Source of the DNA: CAWATZ01 sp963784995
GTDB lineage: Bacteria > Planctomycetota > Planctomycetia > Gemmatales > Gemmataceae
Reading direction: 5' to 3'
NCBI GenBank assembly: GCA_963784995.1
Contig: CAWATZ010000013.1
Coordinates: 248,001-312,000 of the forward strand
DNA length: 64,000 bases
Below the pieces are notes generated by a model, which saw only the letters and a program-made list of their open reading frames with translations, made no database searches and was not told the DNA's origin. The position numbers and the translations under genes are program-made. Of the stretch, positions 27,357 to 35,646 are shown piece by piece. Numbering within the stretch: the stretch's first letter is position 1; each line of letters begins with the position of its first letter.

Positions 27357-28479
27357 TCACGGCAGCGGATCGCAGCAGGGGCCGGGCCGGAAGCGGATCG
27401 GCAGCCGCGACGGCCCATGCACCTGCAGCGCCTGGCGCGGCTCCCACGGCTCGGTGCTGGCCAGCTCAAACCCCTGCACCCGCTCCAGGAAATCGGCCAG
27501 CGCGATCCGGGCCTCCAGCCGTGCCAGCGGCGCACCCAGGCAGGAATGGATGCCGTGTCCGAATGCCAGGTGCGGGTTGGGGTCGCGGCTGACGTCGAAG
27601 CGGCCGGCGTCGCGGAAAACCTTGGGGTCCCGGTTGGCCGAGCCGATCATCGGCAGGACGAGCTTCCCGGCCGGGATCACCTGACCACAGACTGCGACGT
27701 CGCGCCGCGTGGCCCGGGGCATCCACTGGAGCGGCGACCGGTAGCGCAGGACCTCCTCGATCGCGGAGGGCAGGAGGTGAGGCGCCTCCCGCAGCCGGGC
27801 GAGCTGGTCCGGGTTTTCGAGGAAGCACAGGACGGCGTTGTTGAGCAGATTGGCGGTCGTCTCCTGGCCGGCCACGAGGAGCAACTGCACAAAGCCCAGC
27901 ACCTCCTCCGCAGTGAGCCGTTCGCCGTCCAGCTCGGCCTCGACGAGCCGGGTCAGCAGGTCCTCCTGATGCAGGGCCCGGCGCTGGGCGACCAGGTCGG
28001 GCAGGAAGAGCCGCATCTCCTCCGTGACCGGCTCCATACTCCTCGATCGTCCGGTACGCTTCCTCGTCCCTGGAGATGGTGTTGGCGAGCTTTAGGATCA
28101 CGTCGCTCCAGCGCCTGTACCTCGGCCAGTCCGCCGCGGGGACGCCAAGCATCTCCGCGATCACCCGCATCGGCAGGGGCACGGCAAAGTCCGTCGCCAG
28201 GTCCATCTCGCCCTGCTCGATCTTCTCGTCCAGAAGCTGCCGCGACAGTTCCCGGATGCGCGGCTCCAGGTTCGCGACCACCCGAGGGGTGAAGGCCCGG
28301 GAAATGAGGCCGCGCAGCTTCGCATGGCGGGGCGGGTCAAAGAAGATGAACCATTTCCCGGATTGCCGTGGCCGGGCACGTGCGACAGGTTGGAGCTGAA
28401 GGCGTCGTGATCGACCAGCGCCCGCTTGACGCCCTCCTAGAATCTCTCCCTGTCTCCAAAGGTGCGACGCAATGCTCAT
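27357..28479 (-). pseudogene. Cytochrome P450, N-terminally truncated and frame-broken
   Basis: Most of a bacterial P450 is recognisable, but in three frames. Reading downstream: VKRALVDHDAFSSNLSHVPG in one frame; GKWFIFFDPPRHAKLRGLI to EEAYRTIEEY in a second; EPVTEEMRLFLPDLVAQRRA to the end in a third. Breaks lie near 28355 (a gggaaatgg run) and near 28036. The I-helix AGQETT, the EEVLRYRSP (ExxR) and the heme loop FGHGIHSCLGAP with its Cys ligand are intact. The first 50 or so residues before VKRALVDHD are missing, replaced by sequence shared with the end of the desaturase gene upstream. Homopolymer errors could explain the breaks but not the missing N-terminus. Confidence 0.75.
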
Positions 28480-29962
28480 GAGGCAACCCCAGGTCCTGGA
28501 GCAGCAACCGGGAACTGATCCGCGCCGACTCGTAAATGACCGGCAGACCGCTTCCCGGGTGCGTGCCGCCGCCGACCAGATAGACCGACTCCAGGTCCTC
28601 GAAACGGTTTCGCGGCCGAAGATGCAGCATCTGGCCCAGGCTGTGCGTCAGGTTGAAGGTCGCGCCGCGGAAAATCTCGTAACGCTCCGCCCAATCGGCC
28701 GGGGTGACAATCCGCTCCCAGCAGATCCGCTTTTCGACATCCTCCAGGCCAACCTTGCTCAACTGCTTCAGGACCAGACCCCGGAAGCGCTCGCGCTCCC
28801 GTCCCCAATCGACGTTCGCGTGCTGGTGCGTGACCGGGACCAGCACGTAGAGGGTGCTGTGGCCCCGCGGCGCCAGCGATGGATCGGTGACACAGGCATT
28901 CTGGACGTAGAAAGACGGGTCTGCCGAGAGGGTATGCCGCTTCTCGATCTCTTCCAGGTTGCGAGCGTAGTCTTTCGCGACGTAGATCACGTGATGGTCC
29001 AGGTGGTCGCAGCGGCCCTCGATGCCGAGGTAGAGCATGAAGGTGGAACAGGAGTAGCATTTGCCGGCCAACTTACGATCAGTCCAGCGGCGGCGCAGGT
29101 GGTCGGGGACCAGCCGGCTCATCGCCCGTGCAAAGTCGGCGTTGATCACCAGGGCGTCCGCCCGGTACTCGCCGGCTCGGGTGCGGACGCCGACCGCCTT
29201 GCGTCCCTCGAAGAGGACCTGTTGCACCTCCTCGCCGAGCCGAATCTGGGCTCCGAGGTCGCGTGCCGCCCGGGCCATCGCCTCGCTGACGGAGGCACAG
29301 CCGCCAATGGGGTGGAAGACCCCATGCTCGTATTCCAGGAACGACAGAATGGAGAACAGGCTCGGACAGTTGAACGGCGACATGCCCAGATACTTGGACT
29401 GAAACGAGAAGGCCAGCCGGATGCGCGGATCGCGGAAATAGCGGCCCAGGTCGCCGTCGAGGGATTGCCAGGGACGAAGGATCGGCAGCAGCTTCAGCAG
29501 CGACCAGCGCAGCAGATCGCGCAGGCCGCTCCAGGACTGTTCCAGGGCCGGGCGGAAGCGTTCCAGCTTGAGCCGATTGTCGTCGAGGAAGCGCCGAAAC
29601 TGCGGGGCGTCCTCGGGGCTGAGGGCGGCGATGGCCTGTTCCATGCGCTCCAGGTCGGGCGTGGCCAGCAAGTTGCCGCCGCTGCCGAAGACCAGGCGAT
29701 ACTGGGGATCGAGGCGAATCATGGGGACCTCGCGGTTGAGGTCCCTGCCACAGGCGGCGAAGATTTCACGCAGGATGCGCGGATAGAGAAAGAAGGTCGG
29801 GCCCAGATCGAAGCGGAAGCCATCGCCGCCAAGCGAGGACGTCCGCCCGCCAACCTGGCCAAGCCGCTCCAGGACCGTGACCGACAGCCCGGCCCGTGCC
29901 AGGAGCATGGCCGCGGCCAGCCCACCCGGCCCCGCTCCGACAATGATGACGCGCTTGCCCAT
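28337..29962 (-). CDS. CrtI-like FAD-dependent phytoene desaturase / carotenoid oxidoreductase
   Basis: 541 residues from ATG 29962 (MGKRVIIVGAGPGGLAAAML). The FAD-binding dinucleotide motif GAGPGGLAAAMLLARAG, then VLERLGQVGGRTSS and FDLGPTFFLYP, are standard for CrtI-type enzymes, as is the C-terminal VYLVGGGTHPGSGLPVIYES. It would desaturate or oxidise a carotenoid precursor at the membrane. The usual end would fall near LLLQDLGLP; here the frame runs on about 45 residues (HEHCVAPLETGRDS...) into the P450 sequence. Together with the missing P450 N-terminus this suggests a deletion that removed the desaturase stop codon and the P450 start. Confidence 0.88.
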   Translation of the reverse strand: MGKRVIIVGAGPGGLAAAMLLARAGLSVTVLERLGQVGGRTSSLGGDGFRFDLGPTFFLYPRILREIFAACGRDLNREVPMIRLDPQYRLVFGSGGNLLATPDLERMEQAIAALSPEDAPQFRRFLDDNRLKLERFRPALEQSWSGLRDLLRWSLLKLLPILRPWQSLDGDLGRYFRDPRIRLAFSFQSKYLGMSPFNCPSLFSILSFLEYEHGVFHPIGGCASVSEAMARAARDLGAQIRLGEEVQQVLFEGRKAVGVRTRAGEYRADALVINADFARAMSRLVPDHLRRRWTDRKLAGKCYSCSTFMLYLGIEGRCDHLDHHVIYVAKDYARNLEEIEKRHTLSADPSFYVQNACVTDPSLAPRGHSTLYVLVPVTHQHANVDWGRERERFRGLVLKQLSKVGLEDVEKRICWERIVTPADWAERYEIFRGATFNLTHSLGQMLHLRPRNRFEDLESVYLVGGGTHPGSGLPVIYESARISSRLLLQDLGLPHEHCVAPLETGRDSRRASSGRWSITTPSAPTCRTCPATAIREMVHLL

Positions 29963-30334
29963 CTTGCCAACCCCTCCGCTGGTTCGAGACCGGCTGGCCT
30001 CGCGGGCCAGCATCGTCTCCATCCATAGGCGCGGGTGCAAGGCCAAATCCTGTGGCAGGTGGGAGTGAACCGAGCAGCGGTCTGCCTGCCCTGCCTGCCA
30101 ACTGGGAGGAGTTGGCTCAGACGCCAGACGCTGTCCGTGCTTGTCCCACGGATGCCAGCAAGGGGCATTTCGCTGCCTGCCTGCCACCCGCCAGGGTATT
30201 CGGGAGGATCTGGAGTGAGCCCTGTTGCCCTGTCCTTCTGGCAAAAGCAATCAGAAAATCATGGCCCGGGGAGACGAACCGTGATAGTCTAGCTGGGCAG
30301 AGGTAACGAGCCTACTTCGTTGTGGGAGGGCGAG
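29963..30334. other. Intergenic region between divergent genes
   Basis: No gene or repeat is convincing in these 372 bases. It should hold the promoters of the CrtI-like gene (-) and the small gene at 30335 (+). GGGAGGG lies just before the latter's ATG. Confidence 0.4.
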
Positions 30335-30607
30335 ATGGGGCGTCGGCTTCTTGTGGTGAAGGACACGTTCGCAGTCAAAGGACAGCTGGTCCTGGTCCCT
30401 GGCATTCTCCCCAAGGGGAACGAATGCTTCCGTCCTGGCGACCCGATTGTGCTCCACAAGCCCGACGGTTCCGCAGTCGAAACGCGAATCGATGCCTTGG
30501 AATTGCTTTGTCCAAACCCGCGCAGGGATGTGGTTATCCTGCTCAAGGAGTTGTCCAAATCAGATGTCCCTGTTGGGACCGAGGTCTGGTCGGTGGAAGC
30601 CGAATAA
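30335..30607 (+). CDS. Stand-alone EF-Tu domain-2-like small protein
   Basis: 90 residues, ATG 30335 after GGGAGGGCGAG. The order LLVVKDTFAVKGQLVLVPG, FRPGDPIVLHKPDG, ETRIDALELLCPNPRRDVVI and LLKELSKSDVPVGTEVW follows the beta-barrel domain 2 of elongation factor Tu (V-x-F-x-I-x-G-x-G-x-V, VGD, LLRGVxKxDVxRG). There is no GTPase domain. Such isolated domains occur as small orphan proteins in many bacteria; the role is unknown. It opens a run of small genes that look like toxin-locus debris, so an immunity-type role is possible but unproven. Confidence 0.6.
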   Translation: MGRRLLVVKDTFAVKGQLVLVPGILPKGNECFRPGDPIVLHKPDGSAVETRIDALELLCPNPRRDVVILLKELSKSDVPVGTEVWSVEAE

Positions 30608-30634
30608 ACGGGTTGGCGCCTGGAGAACAAGCCG

Positions 30635-30853
30635 ATGGATCGCCACTGTTGCGAAGACATGCGGCGCGAAGTCGAGCGAGTTTGCGAACAGCATCCGGAC
30701 CGATTCGACTGCCCCGATTGTCTTGTGCATTATTGGCCCAAACTGCGTGAATACGGGTTGATCGTCCATGATGGCAGCTCGGCGGTGATCGTCATTCGTT
30801 TCTGTCCGTGGTGTGGCAGGAAGCTGCCAGACAGTCTGCGAGGAGGTACGTGA
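30635..30853 (+). CDS. Small zinc-ribbon protein (DUF6980-like)
   Basis: 72 residues: MDRHCCEDMRREVERVC, FDCPDCLVHYWPKLREYGLI, VHDGSSAVIVIRFCPWCGRK, LPDSLRGG. The Cys pairs (HCCE..., CPDC, CPWCG) suggest one or two zinc sites. The pattern CCExM...IxDGGSSxxxIxxCPWCGxxLP is what I recall for the DUF6980 family of small proteins. It starts 27 nt after the EF-Tu-like gene on the same strand, so the two are probably co-transcribed. The function is unknown. Confidence 0.65.
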   Translation: MDRHCCEDMRREVERVCEQHPDRFDCPDCLVHYWPKLREYGLIVHDGSSAVIVIRFCPWCGRKLPDSLRGGT

Positions 30854-31006
30854 AGCGCAACGAGGGCGGTCAGGGGCCATTCGGAATGGCCATGACCCCT
30901 TGTCTCTTTCCGATCGCAATTGTCACCAGGCAAGATCGTCCGGTGTCCGCAAAGGTAGGCAACAATCGGCATGTCCACCGTCGCAACGCAGCTGCTATGC
31001 AGAAAA

Positions 31007-31062
31007 GGGACGGATCTCAAATCACACAATTCTGTCAATTCGTATGATTTGAGATCCGTCCC
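31007..31062. repeat. 18-bp perfect inverted repeat
   Basis: GGGACGGATCTCAAATCA (31007-31024) pairs perfectly with TGATTTGAGATCCGTCCC (31045-31062) around a 20-nt loop. It sits exactly where the papain-like fragment downstream loses its family sequence, so it looks like a dispersed palindromic element (REP type) at a rearrangement point rather than a terminator. Confidence 0.75.
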
Positions 31063-31067
31063 CTTTG

Positions 31068-31234
31068 TTCGCGTGGACAGGCTGGAAGGCGACCTTGTCT
31101 GCGTCCGCGATCCATGGGGTCTGTTTGGCCCCGGCTCGGGGACAGGAACGCAGGCGACCATCAAGCTGAGCGACTTCATGGACCACTGGCATTGGGCGAT
31201 CAACAACGTGGTTTTTCCGAATCGGGTGAAGTAA
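31068..31234 (+). pseudogene. C-terminal fragment of a papain-like toxin domain
   Basis: The readable part is VRVDRLEGDLVCVRDPWG, then GTGTQATIKLSDFMDHWHWA and VFPNRVK. In papain-fold toxin domains a catalytic His precedes such a V-x-VD-x-V-x-G-x-V-x-VRDPWG strand pair, so this is the end of that domain without its Cys and His. The 5' side is replaced by the inverted repeat at 31007-31062. An intact small gene follows after 11 bases, as in toxin-immunity pairs. The family assignment rests on the short VRDPWG context and is moderate. Confidence 0.5.
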
Positions 31235-31245
31235 GGAGGGCAATC

Positions 31246-31602
31246 ATGCTGGTGACCACTCTCGATGCCAGGGAGAAGCTGGCGGCGGAAGGGTTTCACG
31301 TCTCGTGCAACAGCCCCCACTCCTTGTGGATCGCGGCTACCGTGCGGGACATGGGGGAAGGAATCAAGGTTTCCAATGATGCTTGCTCCCTGACCTGGAA
31401 TTCCAGTCAGTGGGTCGCTGTCTTTCCGGCGGAAGGTCTCTTCACCTACGAAGTTCCTGGCTCGCTGTCAGAATTGGTTCAGCTCATCACAACTGTGTAC
31501 GCCAGCTATCGGCAGGCAGGCGGGTCATTGAAGGATGCTTTCAAGCGGGTCGTGCCCGATGCGGAGCAGTTCCTGATCGGTCGCTCGCCGGCGCACGTCT
31601 GA
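31246..31602 (+). CDS. Candidate immunity protein behind the papain-like fragment
   Basis: 118 residues, ATG 31246 with a strong TAAGGAGGG eight bases upstream. The sequence (MLVTTLDAREKLAAEGFHVS, WVAVFPAEGLFTYEVPGSLS, SLKDAFKRVVPDAEQFL) shows no signal peptide or membrane segment. I do not recognise the family. Its spacing directly behind a toxin-tip fragment suggests that it was, or still is, the cognate immunity gene, kept after the toxin was destroyed. Confidence 0.55.
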   Translation: MLVTTLDAREKLAAEGFHVSCNSPHSLWIAATVRDMGEGIKVSNDACSLTWNSSQWVAVFPAEGLFTYEVPGSLSELVQLITTVYASYRQAGGSLKDAFKRVVPDAEQFLIGRSPAHV

Positions 31603-31703
31603 GCGCCGCCGCGTCACGACGTACCAGCCGGCGGCGAAGCGAGCGTTTCTGAATTGAGGCAGCCTCACGGTGGCCGGCACTCGTCATCCAGCTATCCGGC
31701 GAC

Positions 31704-33302
31704 TCACGTCATCACCTTTCGCCCCTGGTTCAGGTCGTACCAGCGCCGCAGGTCGCGGTCGCATCTCTCCAGGGAGCGAATCGCGATCCAGACTGTGGCC
31801 ATGGCCAGCAACCCGGCCGACAGGAGCAACCAGCCCCAGCGCGGTTCCGCCGACCCCGAGCCGTAGACCAGGCCAGGCGGCAGCAGCTCGCCCAGCAACG
31901 GCAGTTGCATCCGATACAGCGCGAACGCCAGCAAGGGCACGCCGACCGTCAGCAGCATTCCCAGGCCGTTGGCCTGGACGCCACGGGCAAAGGCCCGGAA
32001 GCCGAGCGTGAAGTAGCAACTCCACAGCAGCAGACCCGCCAGGATCGATCCGGCGACCTGCACGGCGCTCATCCGGCCGGCGACGGCTGCCGCCAGCCAC
32101 AACAGCAGGGCCACGGCAAAGTAACCCCGCCCGCGCTTCCAGGCTGCCGCCGCGGCCGCCCGCCAGTAATCGAGCGGCTGCAGTTCGGTCAGCAGCAGCA
32201 GCTCCAGCCGGCGACAGCGATCCTGGACGTTTGAATCCCACAGACCGTACTGGAACGCCGCTGGGACCGCCGAGAGCAAGACCAGCCCGGTCGCGATGCC
32301 GGCGATCCCCCCGGCACCATCGCACAGCTTGAACACCTGTGTGCCCATCCAGGCCGGCCAGTGCGGTCCGGCCACAATGTAGACCGCATAGAGCAGGCCA
32401 AAACCGCCTGCCAGCCAGAGATTGATCCGGCCCGAATACTCCGAGACGCGCTTGACCGCCCACCAGCTCAGGGGCCGTTCTCCCACCGGCGGCCTGGCGT
32501 CCCGCGAAACGTCCCGGGCCGGCTGATAGTGGCGCTCGTGGAAATGCCCTTGCAGCCGGAACGCGGCCCGCGCTGCCAGGAGCAGCAACAGCAGCAGGAC
32601 GCCCGCTTCCAGCCAAACAAAGCGATCCCAGGCGGCCGACCAGCCGTGTTCCAGCCAGAATTGCAGCACGGCGAAGGGATTGTAGAGGTGAAAACCGAAG
32701 AAACCGCTCAGAAAGCCATACCGCAGGCCCTCGGGCAAAACGTCGAGCCAGTGGCGCAGGTTCTCCCCGGCGAGGATGCCGACGATCAGGTAGAACAGCA
32801 CCAGCAGCAGGGTCGCGATCTCGGCCCGGCGGCGGATGGCCAGCGGCTCGTAGGCGAACGCGGTCAGGCCCAGGCCGGTCAGCAGGCCCCAGCTGAAGGG
32901 CATCAGCAGCAGCGGGATGACGTCCCAGGGAAAGAGAGTACCGCACACCACCAGGTAAGCGAGGATCGGCAGGCCGGAAAAGGTAATCAGAGCCAGCAGG
33001 GCGGTTCCGGTCAGGACCTCGTTGACCAGCAGCCAGTGCGGCCGCAGGGGACTGACCAGCAGGAACTCCAGGGCCTGGCTCTTGGGCATCTGCGTCAGCC
33101 GCCAACCGACCAGTAACGCCCCTTCGACGATGCCGGCGCACAGCAGCAAATGGCCCAGCAAGGGGAACGCTTGCCCCGGCGGCCGGGAGGTGCTTGCCCA
33201 CACCGCGCCCAGCAGCAAGGCCAGGTGGGCCGTCACGGCACAGCGAAACGACCATTGCCGGGTCGGGGACTGGGCGGCCAGGTAGAGAAACGACGATAGC
33301 AT
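31704..33302 (-). CDS. Multi-pass membrane protein, ABC-2-type permease-like
   Basis: 532 residues with about 12 hydrophobic segments, for example LLALITFSGLPILAYLVVCG, FSWGLLTGLGLTAFAYEPLA, IATLLLVLFYLIVGILAGEN and GLVLLSAVPAAFQYGLWD. A segment near the start (MPKSQALEFLLVSPLRPHWL) resembles the cytosolic loop of ABC-2 exporter permeases. There is no adjacent ATPase gene, so its partner must lie elsewhere, or it is a permease-like protein of other function. It starts at ATG 33302, with the 28-bp palindrome 38 bases upstream. Confidence 0.6.
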   Translation of the reverse strand: MLSSFLYLAAQSPTRQWSFRCAVTAHLALLLGAVWASTSRPPGQAFPLLGHLLLCAGIVEGALLVGWRLTQMPKSQALEFLLVSPLRPHWLLVNEVLTGTALLALITFSGLPILAYLVVCGTLFPWDVIPLLLMPFSWGLLTGLGLTAFAYEPLAIRRRAEIATLLLVLFYLIVGILAGENLRHWLDVLPEGLRYGFLSGFFGFHLYNPFAVLQFWLEHGWSAAWDRFVWLEAGVLLLLLLLAARAAFRLQGHFHERHYQPARDVSRDARPPVGERPLSWWAVKRVSEYSGRINLWLAGGFGLLYAVYIVAGPHWPAWMGTQVFKLCDGAGGIAGIATGLVLLSAVPAAFQYGLWDSNVQDRCRRLELLLLTELQPLDYWRAAAAAAWKRGRGYFAVALLLWLAAAVAGRMSAVQVAGSILAGLLLWSCYFTLGFRAFARGVQANGLGMLLTVGVPLLAFALYRMQLPLLGELLPPGLVYGSGSAEPRWGWLLLSAGLLAMATVWIAIRSLERCDRDLRRWYDLNQGRKVMT

Positions 33303-33339
33303 GTCGGGGTGCCTTCTCCAATCCTTCTCCCCTCACTCC

Positions 33340-33398
33340 AACGAGCCGCCGGGTTTATCCCGGCGGAAAGTCCGCCGGGATAAACCCGGCGGCTCGTT
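33340..33398. repeat. 28-bp perfect inverted repeat with 3-nt loop
   Basis: AACGAGCCGCCGGGTTTATC... (33340-33367) pairs without mismatch with 33371-33398. It lies in the 285-bp gap between the divergent permease (-) and TPR (+) genes, so it cannot be a terminator for either. A dispersed REP-like element is the likeliest identity. It would extrude a strong cruciform. Confidence 0.8.
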
Positions 33399-33587
33399 GG
33401 CGGAGGAGAGAACAAGACCAACTGCTCCTCTCAAGGAGCATAGCTTCCGAATCGCCTCTCATTTTTTCGGTTGCCCCGGATTCTTTACCGTTGTGACATT
33501 TGCGCGAAGGTGGGTATAATGCCATAGCCGCAGGGGGAAGCGGTGTCCATTCGCGCTCGGTCGTGATTCGTGGGGGGAGAATGCGCC

Positions 33588-34541
33588 ATGGCGCCGGTCA
33601 ATCAGATCGAAAAACTCTGCCAGCGCGCCCGGCAGGCGTTTGCCGCGCGCGATTGGCAGAAAGCCAAGCAGGTGTATCTGCAGGCGCTGGGACTGAAGTC
33701 CGACGTTCCCGACGTCCATTACGGTCTGGCGACCGTCTATTTCCAGCTGCGGGAATTGACCAGCGCGGCCCATCACTTCAAGGAGGTCACGCGCCTCGAT
33801 CCGCTGCGGGCGGGGGCCTACATCAACCTGGGAGCCGTCCTCAACCTGCTGCAGCAGTACGATGACGCCATCGTGGCCCTGCGCCGGGGGCTGCAGCTGG
33901 ATGCGACCCGGGTCGAGGGCTATTACAACCTGGGCCTGGTCTACCGCCGCAAGGGCGAACTGGACCTGGCCATCGCCGCTTACAAGGAAGCCCTGCGGAT
34001 CAATCCGCGCATGGCCGACGCCCACCTGAACCTGGCCAACATCTATTTCGAGAAGGAACAGTATCGGCTGGCCCTGGCTCACTACGAGCAGGCCCAGCAG
34101 TTGCGGCCCGGCTGGGAGAAGCCAACCGAAGGGATTGCCCAGATCAAGGCCCTGACCGGCGGCTCCCTGAAGCCGCTCTCGTCCTCAGCCATGCCGCAGC
34201 CGGCCGCGCCCGCCACCGCCCCGGCGGCGGCCCCGACCGCCGACCTGCGCCGCAGTGTCGATCCCGCCATCCACGGCGACTTCCTCGCCGGGCTCAACCA
34301 GGCCGCCCAGGAAGCGGAAGACGGCGGCACCCTCTTTGTGCAGATCCTCTTGAAGGAAGTGGAGCCGGCCATCAAGGAGCTGTCCAGCTGCCTGCTCTAC
34401 AGTAACCGGTCCCGCACTGAGCTGGAAGAGTGCATCAGCAAGTTTGAAACGGCCATCGAACACATGCGCACCGCCCAGCAAGTCATCCACGGCCGGCTGG
34501 TCCAGGTCCGGGAACAGAGCGAGTCCTTTCCCACCCGCTGA
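33588..34541 (+). CDS. TPR repeat protein
   Basis: 317 residues from MAPVNQIEKLC (ATG 33588; the ATG at 33581 is out of frame). Five TPR units cover residues about 10-190, e.g. PDVHYGLATVYFQLRELTSA, AGAYINLGAVLNLLQQYDDA, VEGYYNLGLVYRRKGELDLA and ADAHLNLANIYFEKEQYRLA. An Ala/Pro linker and a helical C-terminal domain follow (LSSCLLYSNRSRTELEECIS, KFETAIEHMRTAQQVIHGRL). TPRs mediate protein-protein contact. No signal peptide is seen. The next gene begins 65 bp downstream on the same strand, so the two may be an operon, but the partner is unknown. Confidence 0.8.
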   Translation: MAPVNQIEKLCQRARQAFAARDWQKAKQVYLQALGLKSDVPDVHYGLATVYFQLRELTSAAHHFKEVTRLDPLRAGAYINLGAVLNLLQQYDDAIVALRRGLQLDATRVEGYYNLGLVYRRKGELDLAIAAYKEALRINPRMADAHLNLANIYFEKEQYRLALAHYEQAQQLRPGWEKPTEGIAQIKALTGGSLKPLSSSAMPQPAAPATAPAAAPTADLRRSVDPAIHGDFLAGLNQAAQEAEDGGTLFVQILLKEVEPAIKELSSCLLYSNRSRTELEECISKFETAIEHMRTAQQVIHGRLVQVREQSESFPTR

Positions 34542-34606
34542 TGCCGGCCGTCCCCTGGCACCCGGGCGTCCGCCCTGGGTGGGGAAGAGCATTCGGGGAA
34601 CCCAGC

Positions 34607-35494
34607 ATGTCCGAGATCACCTGTCCGTTTTGCAGCGCTACCCTCTTCGACAGTGAACTGGCGGCCGGTGAATGCACCAGCTGCATGCAAAAATTGCCGC
34701 GGCAGGCCCACAAGACCTGGCCGGGAGGGTCGTATGGATCGCACTGGGGTGCGGCCGCGCACCAGCCCCGGCCGGGCGCAGGAGACTTGACGGCGGGACG
34801 GGGCTGGCAGGGCGTCCGCGGGGGAGTGGGGGTGCTGGCCCTGGCCACGTGGGCGACGGTGGCGCTGTTCCCGTTGCTGGCCCTGACGGTCTGGGCTCAT
34901 GACGTCGCGCACCTGCATTCGCCGGGCGTGGATGCGCTGGCGATCTTCCTGCTCCTGGGCCTGATGGTGTCCGGACTCGTTGCCCTGATCGGTCTGGTCC
35001 TGAGCCTCACCGCCCCGGCCTGGTCCGGATTGCGGATGCACGCCGTCGGCTCCGGGGTCGCGCTGCTGCTGAGCCCTCTGGTGATTGCCTCGCCGTTTGT
35101 CCTGGTCGAATTGACACGCCAGCGGATCGTCCGGCAGTTCGAGTGGCTGCTGATCCTGATGCTGCTGGCGGGGATTGTCCTGGAACTGGCGGCCTGGGCC
35201 TGGTACTGCGTTTATCTCCGGGGCGTGGCCCGCTGGTTTGGAGACGAGCCGCTCGGCGTGGGGTTCCTGTCCCTGGGGATCGTCGCGGCGGTGGGGACCG
35301 GGATGGGACTGGGGATCCTTTTCCTTTGCAAGGAAGTTTTCCACCGGCACGACAGGGAGCTGGAACAGGTCCTTCTTGTGGGTTGGGCCTTCGGCGGCCT
35401 GATCGTGCTGGTCTGGCTGGGCGTGATGCTGGTCCGGCTCTATCGGCTGATCCCCTCGGATCGGCGGAGCGGACTGCCACGGAACGACGATTAG
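34607..35494 (+). CDS. Zinc-ribbon membrane protein
   Basis: 295 residues. The N-terminus has a zinc ribbon, CPFC...CTSC (MSEITCPFCSATLFDSELAA, ECTSCMQKLP), then a short soluble stretch and six or seven membrane segments (VLALATWATVALFPLLALTV, LAIFLLLGLMVSGLVALIGL, GSGVALLLSPLVIASPF, LLILMLLAGIVLELAAWAWY, FLSLGIVAAVGTGMGLGILF, LLVGWAFGGLIVLVWLGVML). Such zinc-ribbon plus multi-TM proteins are frequent in planctomycetes and have no known function. It follows the TPR gene and precedes a two-component system. Confidence 0.7.
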   Translation: MSEITCPFCSATLFDSELAAGECTSCMQKLPRQAHKTWPGGSYGSHWGAAAHQPRPGAGDLTAGRGWQGVRGGVGVLALATWATVALFPLLALTVWAHDVAHLHSPGVDALAIFLLLGLMVSGLVALIGLVLSLTAPAWSGLRMHAVGSGVALLLSPLVIASPFVLVELTRQRIVRQFEWLLILMLLAGIVLELAAWAWYCVYLRGVARWFGDEPLGVGFLSLGIVAAVGTGMGLGILFLCKEVFHRHDRELEQVLLVGWAFGGLIVLVWLGVMLVRLYRLIPSDRRSGLPRNDD

Positions 35495-35646
35495 AACCAC
35501 GACCACTTTTTTGTAACAATTCGGCCCTCTCACAGTACTTTAATGTCCCTTTCGCTAACATTCTTGCAAATCGCTCCACGCAACCGAACTCGATCCAGGA
35601 TACAATGCGCACGTGTACTACTACTCCCCGGCGGAGCAAACCAACC

